DNA of 64,000 bases from Pseudomonas sp. GOM6 (GTDB lineage Bacteria > Pseudomonadota > Gammaproteobacteria > Pseudomonadales > Pseudomonadaceae): contig NZ_JARPUS010000008.1 in the NCBI RefSeq assembly GCF_029537485.1, positions 124,001-188,000 on the forward strand, given 5' to 3'. Below the pieces are notes generated by a model. It worked only from the letters and a program-made list of their open reading frames with translations, searched no databases and was not told the DNA's origin. Both the position numbers and the translations under genes were made by a program. This document shows positions 28,014 to 36,709 of the stretch, in pieces. Within the stretch, counting starts at the first letter, position 1; the number at the start of each line of letters is the position of its first letter.

Positions 28014-29039
28014 CTATTTGCCGGCTGCTACAGCGTTTAGGGCTTCCTGAGAGCTGTCGATGATGCAGCGGTTGCGTCCGCTGCTCTTGGCTTGGTAAAG
28101 GCACTGGTCGGCGCGTTGCAGCCAGTGGCTCCAGGTTTCGTTGCGGCGCAGCATAGCGCCACCGATTGAGACGGTGACCATGCCACCTGGGCTTCGCAGA
28201 TGGGTGCTGATGCATTCGCGCAGATGATCTGCAGCGGTTTTCAGCCCCTGTGGGTCGGTATCCGGCAGGAGCAGGAGAAATTCTTCGCCGCCGAAGCGGA
28301 AAAGGCGGTCCTCTTTGCGTGAGTGGTTTTTGATCAGCTCGACGAACTCGACCAGCACCAGATCGCCTGTGTGGTGGCCGTGCTGGTCATTGATCTGCTT
28401 GAAGTGATCCAGGTCCAGCACAAGCACGCCGTACTGGCGCCCGTGGCGGCGCTGGCTGGATACGGCGATTTTCAGTTCTTCGTTCATGGCGCGGCGATTG
28501 CGAGCACCCGTCAGCGGGTCGTGGATGGCCAGTACCTGTAACTGATCGCGTTGTGTTCGCGTGCGATAGGCGAAGATGAAGGTCAGTACGCCTGCCATTG
28601 CATTGGTGACCAGGAAAGACACCATCTGGTAATGGCTATCGAAAACGCTGCCCGGAACCCAGATTGAGTGAGCGACCAGGCTCGTCAGCACGAGCAGGCT
28701 GGCTACTATCGCTTTGCCTGGTGAGACCATGAAGAAGTTGAAGAGGATCAGTGGGTAGATCCAGAACAAGCCGTTGACCCCAAGGTTGATGGCGATCAGG
28801 GTTGCGCCCACGGAGAATACGGCGCAGAGGTAAAGGCCTGGTTTCTCTGTGTCGCCGGTGCGCCAGGCGTAGATCACGGCGGCAATCGTGGAGAACACTA
28901 TGATGCAGTCGGCAATGCCAACCAGGTAGTTGCCGTGGAGCAGGCGGTAGATGGCGTAGGGGCTGATGCCAAGTACGCCGATGATGCCCATCAGGGCAAT
29001 GATGGATAGCTGGAAGTCGTTGCGTAGACGTTTGAACAT
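28014..29039 (-). CDS. Membrane diguanylate cyclase (GGDEF)
   Basis: A 341-residue protein with about six N-terminal membrane helices (residues 12-165) and a C-terminal GGDEF domain (about 175-335). The active-site motif is GGEEF, preceded five residues earlier by RKED, the RxxD inhibitory site, so it should make c-di-GMP under product inhibition. The DPLTGARNRRAMNEEL start of the domain and FKQINDQHGHHTGD support activity. The sensory ligand of the membrane domain is unknown. ATG 29039 is preferred over GTG 29045. It is convergent with pdxJ. Confidence 0.9.
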   Translation of the reverse strand: MFKRLRNDFQLSIIALMGIIGVLGISPYAIYRLLHGNYLVGIADCIIVFSTIAAVIYAWRTGDTEKPGLYLCAVFSVGATLIAINLGVNGLFWIYPLILFNFFMVSPGKAIVASLLVLTSLVAHSIWVPGSVFDSHYQMVSFLVTNAMAGVLTFIFAYRTRTQRDQLQVLAIHDPLTGARNRRAMNEELKIAVSSQRRHGRQYGVLVLDLDHFKQINDQHGHHTGDLVLVEFVELIKNHSRKEDRLFRFGGEEFLLLLPDTDPQGLKTAADHLRECISTHLRSPGGMVTVSIGGAMLRRNETWSHWLQRADQCLYQAKSSGRNRCIIDSSQEALNAVAAGK

Positions 29040-29146
29040 CCGCACGGGCTCATAGTTCTTATGAGCGCAAGCATGCAGGGCTTTGGCGGGCGCGGCAAGG
29101 AAGTGCTTGGCAAAGTGCCAGTATTTCCGCCGCGCGGCGTTTTAGC

Positions 29147-29329
29147 TTACTTCTTGCCCAGGCTGATGTGGCGCGAGGGAGCGGACCAGGACTGGCCGCT
29201 GACGCCTTTGGCAATCTGCTCAATTTCTCCGCCGGATTTGAGGAAGGCGGCAACCTGTGCCTCCAGAGACTCGCGGGTTTCCACGGCCGGTGCTGGCTTG
29301 GCTTGCGGGGTGGCTTTCTTGGCTCTCAT
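29147..29329 (-). CDS. Small protein with SutA-like motif
   Basis: A 60-residue protein beginning MRAKKATPQAKPAPAVET, Lys/Ala/Pro-rich and probably flexible, followed by LEAQVAAFLKSGGEIEQIAK. The pattern FLxxGGxhxxI resembles the segment FLSRGGKVQEI of SutA, the Pseudomonas RNA-polymerase-binding regulator active in slow growth; that is from memory of the family, and SutA's acidic N terminus is absent. GAGG lies 7 bases before the ATG. It follows the csp gene on the same strand beyond a terminator. Function unknown. Confidence 0.7.
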   Translation of the reverse strand: MRAKKATPQAKPAPAVETRESLEAQVAAFLKSGGEIEQIAKGVSGQSWSAPSRHISLGKK

Positions 29330-29356
29330 GGGTTACCTCGTTGGGAGAATTCAGAG

Positions 29357-29383
29357 ATAAAAAAACCGGCCCGTGGGCCGGTT
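29357..29383 (-). terminator. Rho-independent terminator of the csp gene
   Basis: On the minus strand, stem AACCGGCCC / GGGCCGGTT with a two-base loop followed by seven T. It begins 19 bases after the csp stop codon. Confidence 0.93.
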
Positions 29384-29401
29384 CTCTTGGAGCCGGGAAG
29401 G

Positions 29402-29611
29402 TCAGATAGCCTGAACTTCGTCGGCTTGCATGCCTTTCTGGCCCTGGACGGCGATGAAGGAAACCTTCTGGCCTTCCTGCAGGCTCTTGAAACCGGTGCT
29501 CTGGATGGAGCGGTAGTGAACGAACAGGTCAGCACCGCTTTCCGGGGTGATGAAGCCGAAGCCTTTCTCGTCGTTGAACCACTTGACGGTGCCAGTTTGA
29601 CGTACGGACAT
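29402..29611 (-). CDS. Cold-shock family RNA chaperone (CspA-like)
   Basis: A 69-residue single cold-shock domain. RNP1 KGFGFIT and RNP2 LFVHYRSI are both present, and [11 protein letters not shown] is canonical. These proteins melt mRNA secondary structure or act as transcription antiterminators. AAGGAG precedes ATG 29611; a longer in-frame stretch upstream is an artefact. About 150 bases of AT-richer sequence separate it from the next gene and could be the long leader common to csp genes. Confidence 0.94.
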   Translation of the reverse strand: MSVRQTGTVKWFNDEKGFGFITPESGADLFVHYRSIQSTGFKSLQEGQKVSFIAVQGQKGMQADEVQAI

Positions 29612-29839
29612 GGGATATCTCCTTGAACAAAGTGAACATAGCACTGGAACAGCCCAGGCCATGACTGAGTGCAAAGAGTAAAGAAACCGAGGTGGGTCGG
29701 ACCGAGATCTAAACCGGTCGATTTGCGGTGACACATGCAGCACAGTGCGATCACCCTACAGGTAAAGCTGGTTTTTACCTAATGGTTTCTGCTTTTTTCT
29801 GGCGGGCGGTCTGGGTGCAGAGTGGCATTGCGGTCGAAA

Positions 29840-30529
29840 TTAACGGCATTGGCGCAGGTCAACCTCGCTCACGAAGGCGTTTCCCCAGCCCATGATGCAG
29901 GCGATGCGCTGATTGCGTTGGCGCTCCCAGCTCTGCGCTGGATATGCGCGATTCCAGGCTTCGAACAGCTGGCGCTCCTGCTTCGACAGGCGTAGCCCAT
30001 AGCGTTGGCTCATGTAGAAGTAGGTACGTGCGATCATGCCGCGTACACGTGCCCGAGGCATGGCCTTGCGTGCCTTGAAGTCGACCACCATGGGGCAGGC
30101 TCCGTACTGATGGGGTTGCTGCGGCAGCCAGACAAAGGCGTAGTTGCTGCGGTCGCCATTGATCTCGCCAATCGCCGGCACCAGATTGAACAGATCGGCT
30201 TCGGCGCGGCGGAAGGTCTCGTCGTTGCGGGCGCAGTTCTGCCGGCCGCCTTGTTGCCAGCAACGGCGTTGGTGGCCGATGACCCAGGCGGGTACCACAT
30301 GCTCCCATTCGATGCGTGCGGCGCGCCGGGGATTCTTGCGGGGTTGGTAACCGCAGCTCTGCAAATCCACTCGGTTGCCCTGATAACGGCAGCCACAATA
30401 AAACTCGATCGACTGCTGGGCGTAGAGTCGCCAGGCGATCTTCTTGGCTTCGCTGAAGGTGCGTGGTGGGGCGGCGAGGGCGGGCAGGGTGACGCAGAGC
30501 AGCAATAGCAGGGCACAGCGCAGGGGCAT
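29840..30529 (-). CDS. endA: Periplasmic endonuclease I (EndA family)
   Basis: A 229-residue secreted nuclease. The signal peptide MPLRCALLLLLCVTLPALAA leads into PPRTFSEAKKIAWRLYAQ. The beta-beta-alpha metal motif is visible: RIEWEHVVPAWVIGH near residue 75 and DLFNLVPAIGEINGDRSNY near 115. Cysteines CGCRY, CGY and CARND suggest disulfides. EndA-type enzymes cleave double-stranded DNA non-specifically in the periplasm. An alternative in-frame ATG at 30559 would lengthen the signal peptide n-region; neither start has a strong ribosome site. Confidence 0.88.
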   Translation of the reverse strand: MPLRCALLLLLCVTLPALAAPPRTFSEAKKIAWRLYAQQSIEFYCGCRYQGNRVDLQSCGYQPRKNPRRAARIEWEHVVPAWVIGHQRRCWQQGGRQNCARNDETFRRAEADLFNLVPAIGEINGDRSNYAFVWLPQQPHQYGACPMVVDFKARKAMPRARVRGMIARTYFYMSQRYGLRLSKQERQLFEAWNRAYPAQSWERQRNQRIACIMGWGNAFVSEVDLRQCR

Positions 30530-30697
30530 GGATACGGCATCCCGGAAAAAGCGCGGCATCATACCTGGCACCATGCTGGCGATGGGCTTGCAGCAGCAGA
30601 GCAAGCGCCGACTGCTTAACAGTTCGACTGGTCCGGGCTGACAGGCGCGAGCTGGCGCCGCATCATGCGCTCATGTAGTCAGGAGGTCGTTCGCCCC

Positions 30698-31489
30698 ATG
30701 AGCCTGTCGCTCACTCAGCAGTCCCTCGGTTATTCGGCGCAGAGCGTCGCCGGTCAGGTGCGCGGGCACAACGAAGATGCCGTGCTGTGTCAGCCTCAGC
30801 TGGGGTTGTGGGCGGTGGCCGATGGCATGGGGGGGCATCAGTGCGGCGAGGTGGCCAGCGCGCTGGTGATCGAGACCCTGGGGCGTGAGGTCGCCACCGG
30901 CATGGCGCTGGATCAGGCGATTCTCAGTGCCCATCGTCAGGTATTGGCCGCCAGCAGGGATGCAGACGGACGCGCCATGGGCAGTACGGTGGTGGCCGTA
31001 CAGTTTGTCGACGGCGAGTTCGAGGTGGCCTGGGTGGGTGACAGTCGGGCCTACCGCGTGAGCCTGGAGGGTATCGTACGGCTGACGCGCGACCATAGCT
31101 GGGTACAGGCGATGGTTGATGCCGGTGAGCTGAGCGCCGAGCAGGCGCGGGAGCATCCGCGGCGCAATATCGTCACTCAGTGCCTGGGCCTGGGTGAGCA
31201 GGAGCTTGAGGTCGGACGAGTGCGCGGCAGCTTGCAAGCCGGTGAGTTGCTGCTGTTGTGCAGTGATGGCCTGACCGGTGAATTGAGCGATGAGCAGATC
31301 CAGGCGGTCTGTGCCAGCGCGGCCACCCTCGACGAGCTGGTCGAGCAGCTGGTGGGGCTAGCCAATCAGCTGGGCGGCAGAGACAATATCTCCTGCATCG
31401 CGCTGGCTCACTCTCCGGCCGATTCCGCGCAAATCGCCACCCAATCGCGCAATTTCATTCGCCGCTGGCTCACCTCCCGCAAGCACTGA
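30698..31489 (+). CDS. PP2C-family serine/threonine phosphatase (PppA/Stp1-like)
   Basis: A 263-residue soluble PPM/PP2C phosphatase. Metal-binding motifs are all present: RGHNEDAVLC near residue 22, VADGMGGHQCGE near 43, VGDSRAYR near 117, LLLCSDGLTGELSDEQ near 190 and GGRDNISCI near 228. AGGAGG lies 11 bases before ATG 30698. It is followed 12 bases later by a Ser/Thr kinase and then a double-FHA protein, so it should reverse that kinase's phosphorylation. Similar sets regulate type VI secretion, but no such genes are in this window. Confidence 0.92.
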   Translation: MSLSLTQQSLGYSAQSVAGQVRGHNEDAVLCQPQLGLWAVADGMGGHQCGEVASALVIETLGREVATGMALDQAILSAHRQVLAASRDADGRAMGSTVVAVQFVDGEFEVAWVGDSRAYRVSLEGIVRLTRDHSWVQAMVDAGELSAEQAREHPRRNIVTQCLGLGEQELEVGRVRGSLQAGELLLLCSDGLTGELSDEQIQAVCASAATLDELVEQLVGLANQLGGRDNISCIALAHSPADSAQIATQSRNFIRRWLTSRKH

Positions 31490-31501
31490 CAGATCGACTC
31501 G

Positions 31502-33169
31502 ATGAGCAACACTCTGCTTGAAATACCTGGTTATCGCGTACACGGGCAACTGGGCAAAGGGGGGATGGCCGAGGTTTATCTGGCAACCCAGCAATCCCTG
31601 CATCGCAAGGTGGCGATCAAGGTGCTGCGTAACGCCGAGGACGAAGCCTTCAGTAAGCGTTTCGTGCGTGAGGCGCACATAGTCGCCTCGCTCAATCATC
31701 CGTCGATCATCACCATCTATGACGTCGACCGCCTGCCCGATGAGCGCGACTACCTGGCCATGGAGTTTCTCTCCGGTGGGGACCTGGCGCGGCACAAGGG
31801 CGAGCTGTTCGCGCCCGAGCGGGCGCTGCAGATCGTTCGCCAGGTGGCCAGTGGCCTGGCCGTGGTGCACGACAAGGGACTGGTGCACCGTGATGTGAAA
31901 CCGGCCAACATCCTGTTCCGCGAAGACGGCACGGCCGTGCTGACCGATTTCGGCGTGGCCAAGGATCTGGACATCGACAGCGAGCTGACCCAGTTCGGCG
32001 TGGCCGTTGGCAGCCCTGCGTACAGCAGCCCGGAGCAGGCCCAATGCCAGGCGCTGGATGCGCGTAGCGACATCTACAGCCTGGGCGTCATCCTGTTGGA
32101 GATGCTGACCGGGACCAACCCTTTCCGCGGCGGCAACTACACCCAGACCGTGGTCAATCATGTGCAGATGGAACTGCCGCCTCTACCGGTCAGCCTCGCG
32201 GCGTTCCAGAGCCTGCTGGCGCGCATGCTGGCCAAGGCGCCGGAGCAGCGTTTCAACGATTGCCGTGAGCTGTTGGTGGCCCTGGATGAGGTGGAGCTGA
32301 GCGATCTGGACGAGACCCAGTTGCGCCCCGCTGTACCGGTGGCTGTGCCTGAACCTGCGGCGCGTCGTCGCCGCTCAGCCATGCCCTGGCTGCTGGGCCT
32401 TAGCGTGCTGGTGTTGATGGGGACGCTGACCTCGACTGTGCTTTACCTCAAGGAGCGCCGGCAGATCGAGGCGCTGCTGGCCCAGGCCGAGCAGCGTTTT
32501 GCGACGGGGCAATTGATCGAGCCTGCGCAGGACAGTGCGGAGCATTACTTCAACCAGGTACTGCAGCTCGATGACGACAGTCAGGAGGCGCTGGCCGGTT
32601 TGCAGCGCATCCGCACGACGCGCATCGAGGCTTTTATCGCTCTGGCCGAGCAGCGTCTGGCCGATGGTCTGCTGACCGAACCGGCAAGCGATAATGCCGA
32701 CTATTACTATCGCCAGGCCCTGGCCATCGACGAGCAGCATGCGGCGGCGCTAGCGGGCTTGCAGCGGGTACTGGATGCGCGCATCGAGCGCTACCTGCAA
32801 CTGGCCGAGCAGAGCATCGCCGACAAGCGCCTGCTGCTGCCCGAAGAGAACAGTGCTGTGCACTATTACCGGCAGATTCTCGGTTGGGCGCCGGATAATC
32901 CGGCGGCCATCGAGGGTCTCAACCGCGTGGCGCTGCTGTTCCGCGACATGGCCAACGCCGAGTATCGGCGCAGCGACTTTCCCGGCGCGCTGGCGATGAT
33001 CGAACGTGGCCTGGAGGCCGAGCCGAATAACCCGGAATTACTGAACATGCAGGCCGAGCATCAGCAACTGCTCGACGCTGCCCGAGCCTCCAGGGCGCGT
33101 GCCGCCGCCCGCGAGCAGCGTGAAGGCAACCCCCTCAAGCGCGCGTGGAACAACATCTTCGGTCGTTGA
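31502..33169 (+). CDS. Membrane Ser/Thr protein kinase with three tandem extracytoplasmic repeats
   Basis: A 555-residue Hanks-type kinase. Gly loop GQLGKGGMAEVYLA (from residue 15), VAIKVL lysine (about 40), catalytic loop LVHRDVKPANILF (about 130) and DFGVAK (about 150) are intact. One transmembrane helix (PWLLGLSVLVLMGTLTSTVL, about 297-316) leads to a C-terminal region with three repeats of about 54 residues starting near nucleotides 32479, 32638 and 32800 (pattern AEQRhADGxLxEP...DNAxYYYRQhL...ALAGLQR), TPR-like in spacing. It lies between PP2C and FHA genes; targets unknown. Confidence 0.93.
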   Translation: MSNTLLEIPGYRVHGQLGKGGMAEVYLATQQSLHRKVAIKVLRNAEDEAFSKRFVREAHIVASLNHPSIITIYDVDRLPDERDYLAMEFLSGGDLARHKGELFAPERALQIVRQVASGLAVVHDKGLVHRDVKPANILFREDGTAVLTDFGVAKDLDIDSELTQFGVAVGSPAYSSPEQAQCQALDARSDIYSLGVILLEMLTGTNPFRGGNYTQTVVNHVQMELPPLPVSLAAFQSLLARMLAKAPEQRFNDCRELLVALDEVELSDLDETQLRPAVPVAVPEPAARRRRSAMPWLLGLSVLVLMGTLTSTVLYLKERRQIEALLAQAEQRFATGQLIEPAQDSAEHYFNQVLQLDDDSQEALAGLQRIRTTRIEAFIALAEQRLADGLLTEPASDNADYYYRQALAIDEQHAAALAGLQRVLDARIERYLQLAEQSIADKRLLLPEENSAVHYYRQILGWAPDNPAAIEGLNRVALLFRDMANAEYRRSDFPGALAMIERGLEAEPNNPELLNMQAEHQQLLDAARASRARAAAREQREGNPLKRAWNNIFGR

Positions 33170-33186
33170 TCGACAGGATCCGCATC

Positions 33187-34044
33187 ATGCTCAAACTGCA
33201 TTTCAAGGACGGGCGCCAGGCCCCGGTCTGGCTGGTCGAGGAACGCATTACCCTGGGGCGCGACCGGCGCAACCAGCTGGTCCTGGACGACGCCGGCATC
33301 GGCGCCTTCCACGCCGAAATTCGCCAGGAAGACGGGCTGTACTTCATTGCTGATTGCGACAGCGAACAGGGTACATTCGTCAACGACGAGCGCATCACGT
33401 CGCGTTACCAGTTACGCCATGGTGACCACCTGCGCCTGGGCGGTGTGGAGTTGACACTGAGCGACCCCAGCCGCGCCCAGGCGCGTGATGAGGCTACGCA
33501 GCGCTGGTTTCTGCAGGTGATGCAGGGCGAGCACGAAGGCAAGAAATTCCACGTCAGCGGCGCGATGACCTTTGGCCGTTCGACGCGCTGCGAACTGTGC
33601 TTCAGCGATGCGCAGCTGTCGCGCCGGCACTGTGAGTTCTTTCTGCGCGACGATGTACTGGAAGTGAAGGATCTGGCCTCGGCCAATGGACTGCTGGTCA
33701 ATGGCGAGAAGGTCAGCCATGCGCAGCTCAAGCCGGGCGACCAGCTGCGCATGGGCTCGGTGGCCCTGCTGGTGATCGGTCCCAAGGTCGAGATCGAGCC
33801 CGTGGAGCACGTTGACGAAGACGCTACCCTGTTCGTGCGCGCCGTCGATCTGCCGCTACCCAAGCCGGCCAAACCGCCGCGCTCAGGGGTGGCGGCAGCA
33901 CCTACCATCAACCCCCTGCATGCGGCAGCTCAGGCGCAGGCACAAACCGCTGCCACGCCAGCGAGCAACAGTCTGCTTCGCGCTGCGGCTGTGGCGCTGG
34001 GGCTGGTGCTGGTCATCGCGGCAGGTCTGGTGTTTCTCGCCTGA
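33187..34044 (+). CDS. Double FHA-domain membrane protein
   Basis: A 285-residue protein with two forkhead-associated domains, phosphothreonine-binding modules. FHA1 spans about residues 18-70 (ITLGRDRRNQLVLDD) and is partly degenerate (FHAE, GTFVND). FHA2 spans about 130-190 with canonical MTFGRSTRCEL, LSRRHCEFF and SANGLLVNG. A Pro/Ala-rich linker leads to a C-terminal transmembrane helix (AVALGLVLVIAAGLVFLA), so it is tail-anchored. It probably docks on the phosphorylated kinase from the preceding gene. The start at ATG 33187 avoids overlap with the kinase. Confidence 0.9.
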   Translation: MLKLHFKDGRQAPVWLVEERITLGRDRRNQLVLDDAGIGAFHAEIRQEDGLYFIADCDSEQGTFVNDERITSRYQLRHGDHLRLGGVELTLSDPSRAQARDEATQRWFLQVMQGEHEGKKFHVSGAMTFGRSTRCELCFSDAQLSRRHCEFFLRDDVLEVKDLASANGLLVNGEKVSHAQLKPGDQLRMGSVALLVIGPKVEIEPVEHVDEDATLFVRAVDLPLPKPAKPPRSGVAAAPTINPLHAAAQAQAQTAATPASNSLLRAAAVALGLVLVIAAGLVFLA

Positions 34045-34149
34045 ACCCGCGGTTACTCGATTGGTGAATGTCTCTGGCGCGACCTGACAGTGTCGGGCGC
34101 GCGCTGTCTCGTTAGGCTTGCTGCTCTTCGTGCCATTTGAGATGTCTGC

Positions 34150-35442
34150 GTGAGAGCTTCCGTATTGCTGGCCGGCATCGGCCTGCTGGCCCTGTCCTCC
34201 CAGGCGCTGGCCTGGTCCAATCATTCCCTGGGCAGTCTGCTGGCTCTGCGCGATCAGCCGCAGCTGCGCAGGGCGGTAACGGTGGAGCCCCTGGAGGCCT
34301 TTCTCGAGCGACAGGCACCTGCCATCGAGCAGTTGCTGGATGAGCAGGAGCGCTACGCCCGCGAGCATTTTGTCTACTATCCGCCGCGCCCTGAGGCGCT
34401 GCGCTGGCGGGCTGATGCCAAGGTCGACCGGCGAGCGGCCTTCCTCGCCGCGCTGCGCATCAACCCCGAGGTGCGCCTGGCCAGTTTCATCCAGCAGCTA
34501 CCGGGGCAGGATGCAGGCGGGCGCCCGGTGCTGCCTAGCGAGCAGGTACTGGTGTTTCGCAAGGTCGGTCCCTGGACGCACTGGCGCTATCTGGCGTTGC
34601 AGCCCGGAGAGCAGGTTGCGGCCCTGCAGGTGCTGGCCAGCGCGGCCGACGAACCTGACTACGGCCATGACATCAATCTGTTCAACGACAATCCCGGCGA
34701 GGCCGGCCAGCGTTACAACTTCGGCCCGCAGCCTTTTGGCGATGCACGCTTCGAGTATTCCTCGCAGGCGCCTTTCCATATCGGTTACTACCACGAGTCG
34801 GCGCTGGTCTACGCAGCAGCGCCTTACCTGGGGCAGACCCTGCCGCACTGGCGCATCTATCAGTACACCGGCCTGGCGCGACTGGCCTTCAGCACGGGGC
34901 ATGACTACTGGGGTTACCGCTTCCTCGGCTGGGCCATGCATTACCTGCAGGATCTGACCCAGCCTTATCACAGCCGCGTGCTGCCGGGGGTCGATCTGAC
35001 CGATATGGTGTTGATCGAGGCGAAGGCCCTGGTGGGGCTGAGTGAGGCACGTGACGCGGCGATCAAGCGTGTCGCCGACCGGCACACGGCGGTCGAGCAG
35101 TATCAGTTCGAGCGTATGCAGGCTTTGCTGGCACGTGGACAGCAGCGCGTACCTTTGTTGACGGCCTATGCCGAGCCGGAGAGAGATGCCGGGTATCCAG
35201 CGTTCGATGTGGACTACGCCGCTGATGTGGTGGCTGCCGAGTCCAATGCGCGTGCCGACGAATTCGATGCCGTGATCGGTCAATGGCTGGCACGTGGCGT
35301 GGCCGGTCAGGGTTTCAGCGAGGGCAATCAGCTGCGGCCGGTAACGCCTGACCCGGCACTGGATGCCTTGCTGGTCGAGTTCTTTCGGCACTTCGGCAGC
35401 CACAGCCGTAATGCCTTGCGTGGAACCCTTGGCGCAGACTGA
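34150..35442 (+). CDS. Secreted phospholipase C / P1-nuclease-fold protein
   Basis: A 430-residue exported protein. The signal peptide ends SSQALA and mature sequence begins WSNHSLG, the N-terminal Trp that ligates zinc in phospholipase C/P1 nuclease enzymes. The conserved helix FLGWAMHYLQDLTQPYHSRV (near residue 265) supplies the HxxxD and H zinc ligands. Other His/Asp residues include NHSLG and GHDINLF. It should hydrolyse phospholipids or nucleic acids in the periplasm or outside the cell; substrate cannot be told. GTG start. It is separated by 105 bases from the FHA gene and convergent with the next gene. Confidence 0.78.
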   Translation: MRASVLLAGIGLLALSSQALAWSNHSLGSLLALRDQPQLRRAVTVEPLEAFLERQAPAIEQLLDEQERYAREHFVYYPPRPEALRWRADAKVDRRAAFLAALRINPEVRLASFIQQLPGQDAGGRPVLPSEQVLVFRKVGPWTHWRYLALQPGEQVAALQVLASAADEPDYGHDINLFNDNPGEAGQRYNFGPQPFGDARFEYSSQAPFHIGYYHESALVYAAAPYLGQTLPHWRIYQYTGLARLAFSTGHDYWGYRFLGWAMHYLQDLTQPYHSRVLPGVDLTDMVLIEAKALVGLSEARDAAIKRVADRHTAVEQYQFERMQALLARGQQRVPLLTAYAEPERDAGYPAFDVDYAADVVAAESNARADEFDAVIGQWLARGVAGQGFSEGNQLRPVTPDPALDALLVEFFRHFGSHSRNALRGTLGAD

Positions 35443-35445
35443 GGC

Positions 35446-36297
35446 TCAGGGGCGATACCACAGCTCCGGGCGCTGCAGGGGCGTCAGTGGTGGCAGCAAG
35501 GGGTTGCTCAGTTCGATGACCTGGCGTTGTTGCAGGTGGGCCAGGGCCAGGTCGGCTGCGTGATAGCGCTGGAACAGCGCTTCGAAACTGCCATCGGCAA
35601 TGGCCAGTTCGAGGCCCTGGCGCACCGTTTCAGCCAGTTCCGGACGCTCGCGGGCGAAGAAGAAGTACAGGGCCGTGGGGTAGTGCAGGACCAGGTGGCG
35701 ATCCATGACCAGATCGCTGGCGTTGATGTGGGCCAGTTCATCGCGCGCTTCCAGCACCGCCCTGGGGAAGTAGTCGAAGCGATCGGCGCGCAGCATCAGG
35801 AACAGGCTGTCGTAGCTGGAGCTGACCTCCACCGGCAGGCCGTGGTGACGCAGGATGTCCGTATCAGGCCAGTCGTGCCCCTGGCCGGCACGCAATTGGC
35901 GTAGTTCGGCCAGGCTATTGATGTTGTTCAACAGCTCGCTGCGGTTTTTGCGCACGAAGGCGACACGCCAGCCGTACAGGCCCTTGTCGATGGGGATGCG
36001 CACCGGCAGCAGACGCTGCTCGCGCTCGATGCTGGTCATGGTCCAGACCACATCGACTGCAGTGCCTTGCTCCAGGTTAAGCAGGGCACGATCCTGCTCC
36101 ATGTGGTGGCGCGAGGGTTTGATGCGCAGAGGGCTGCCGGCCTTGTCCAGCGCCAGTTGCAGCAGTGCCAGCGGATAGCGCGGGCGGAACTCTTCGCCCA
36201 GTGGCGCGCGCGGATAGCGCAGCTCGCCTGTAGCCGCCAGGCAGGAGGTCGCACTCAGGGACAGAATGAGCAGCCAGTGAGAGAGCCGCAGGAGCAT
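35446..36297 (-). CDS. Periplasmic substrate-binding-like protein (SBP_bac_3 type)
   Basis: A 283-residue exported protein; signal peptide LLILSLSATSCLAA, then a bilobed binding-protein sequence with LALLQLALDKAGSPLRI near residue 45, VDVVWTMTSIEREQRLLPVRIPIDKG near 82 and SYDSLFLMLRADRFDYFPRAVLEA near 165. No transporter genes are adjacent. Such orphan binding proteins in Pseudomonas are poorly understood and may be sensory. AAGGA precedes ATG 36297; a TTG six codons upstream is less likely. Confidence 0.8.
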   Translation of the reverse strand: MLLRLSHWLLILSLSATSCLAATGELRYPRAPLGEEFRPRYPLALLQLALDKAGSPLRIKPSRHHMEQDRALLNLEQGTAVDVVWTMTSIEREQRLLPVRIPIDKGLYGWRVAFVRKNRSELLNNINSLAELRQLRAGQGHDWPDTDILRHHGLPVEVSSSYDSLFLMLRADRFDYFPRAVLEARDELAHINASDLVMDRHLVLHYPTALYFFFARERPELAETVRQGLELAIADGSFEALFQRYHAADLALAHLQQRQVIELSNPLLPPLTPLQRPELWYRP

Positions 36298-36373
36298 CGA
36301 TTGCAATCCTTTCAATCGTGGCGTGGCGCGCCGAGGCGCGCATTATGCCAGCCCCAGCTGCTGTTGCCGTGCA

Positions 36374-36709
36374 TTAGCTCCGTACGATCCCTGCCTTGCG
36401 TCGTTCGGCGATGATTTCTGGCAGGTCGCTGCGCTGCAGGTATACCCGCAGCGGTTCGGAGATGTTCAGGCGCTCATCGACCCTTTGCTCAAGCAGCAGG
36501 CCCAGCCTTGCCCGGCTAAGGGTCATCAGGTCCCCCTGGAGTGGTTGCCAGACGAATTCGCTACAGGGCTGGATGCTGTCTTCTTCCACGTCCATGCCGA
36601 AGGAGTCCTCACTGAAACGCACGATATGTTGCTGCTGTTTGCTGTGGTAGCCGACCAGGCCCTGCAACGCATCGGCGGCGCAGCAGATGGTGGACGATGT
36701 AATGCTCAT
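36374..36709 (-). CDS. Conserved hypothetical protein, 111 residues
   Basis: I do not recognise this family. The start ATG 36709 has a perfect AGGAGG seven bases upstream. The protein begins MSITSSTICCAADALQGLVGYHSKQ, contains acidic FSEDSFGMDVEEDSIQPC and a C-terminal helix-rich LNISEPLRVYLQRSDLPEII. No signal peptide or membrane segment is seen, so it is probably cytoplasmic. Confidence 0.65.
   Translation of the reverse strand: MSITSSTICCAADALQGLVGYHSKQQQHIVRFSEDSFGMDVEEDSIQPCSEFVWQPLQGDLMTLSRARLGLLLEQRVDERLNISEPLRVYLQRSDLPEIIAERRKAGIVRS

Noticed and set aside
29760..29785. Hairpin AGGTAAA...TTTACCT between csp and endA
   Set aside because: It lacks a T-run on either strand; it may be a leader element or terminator remnant, but evidence is too thin.
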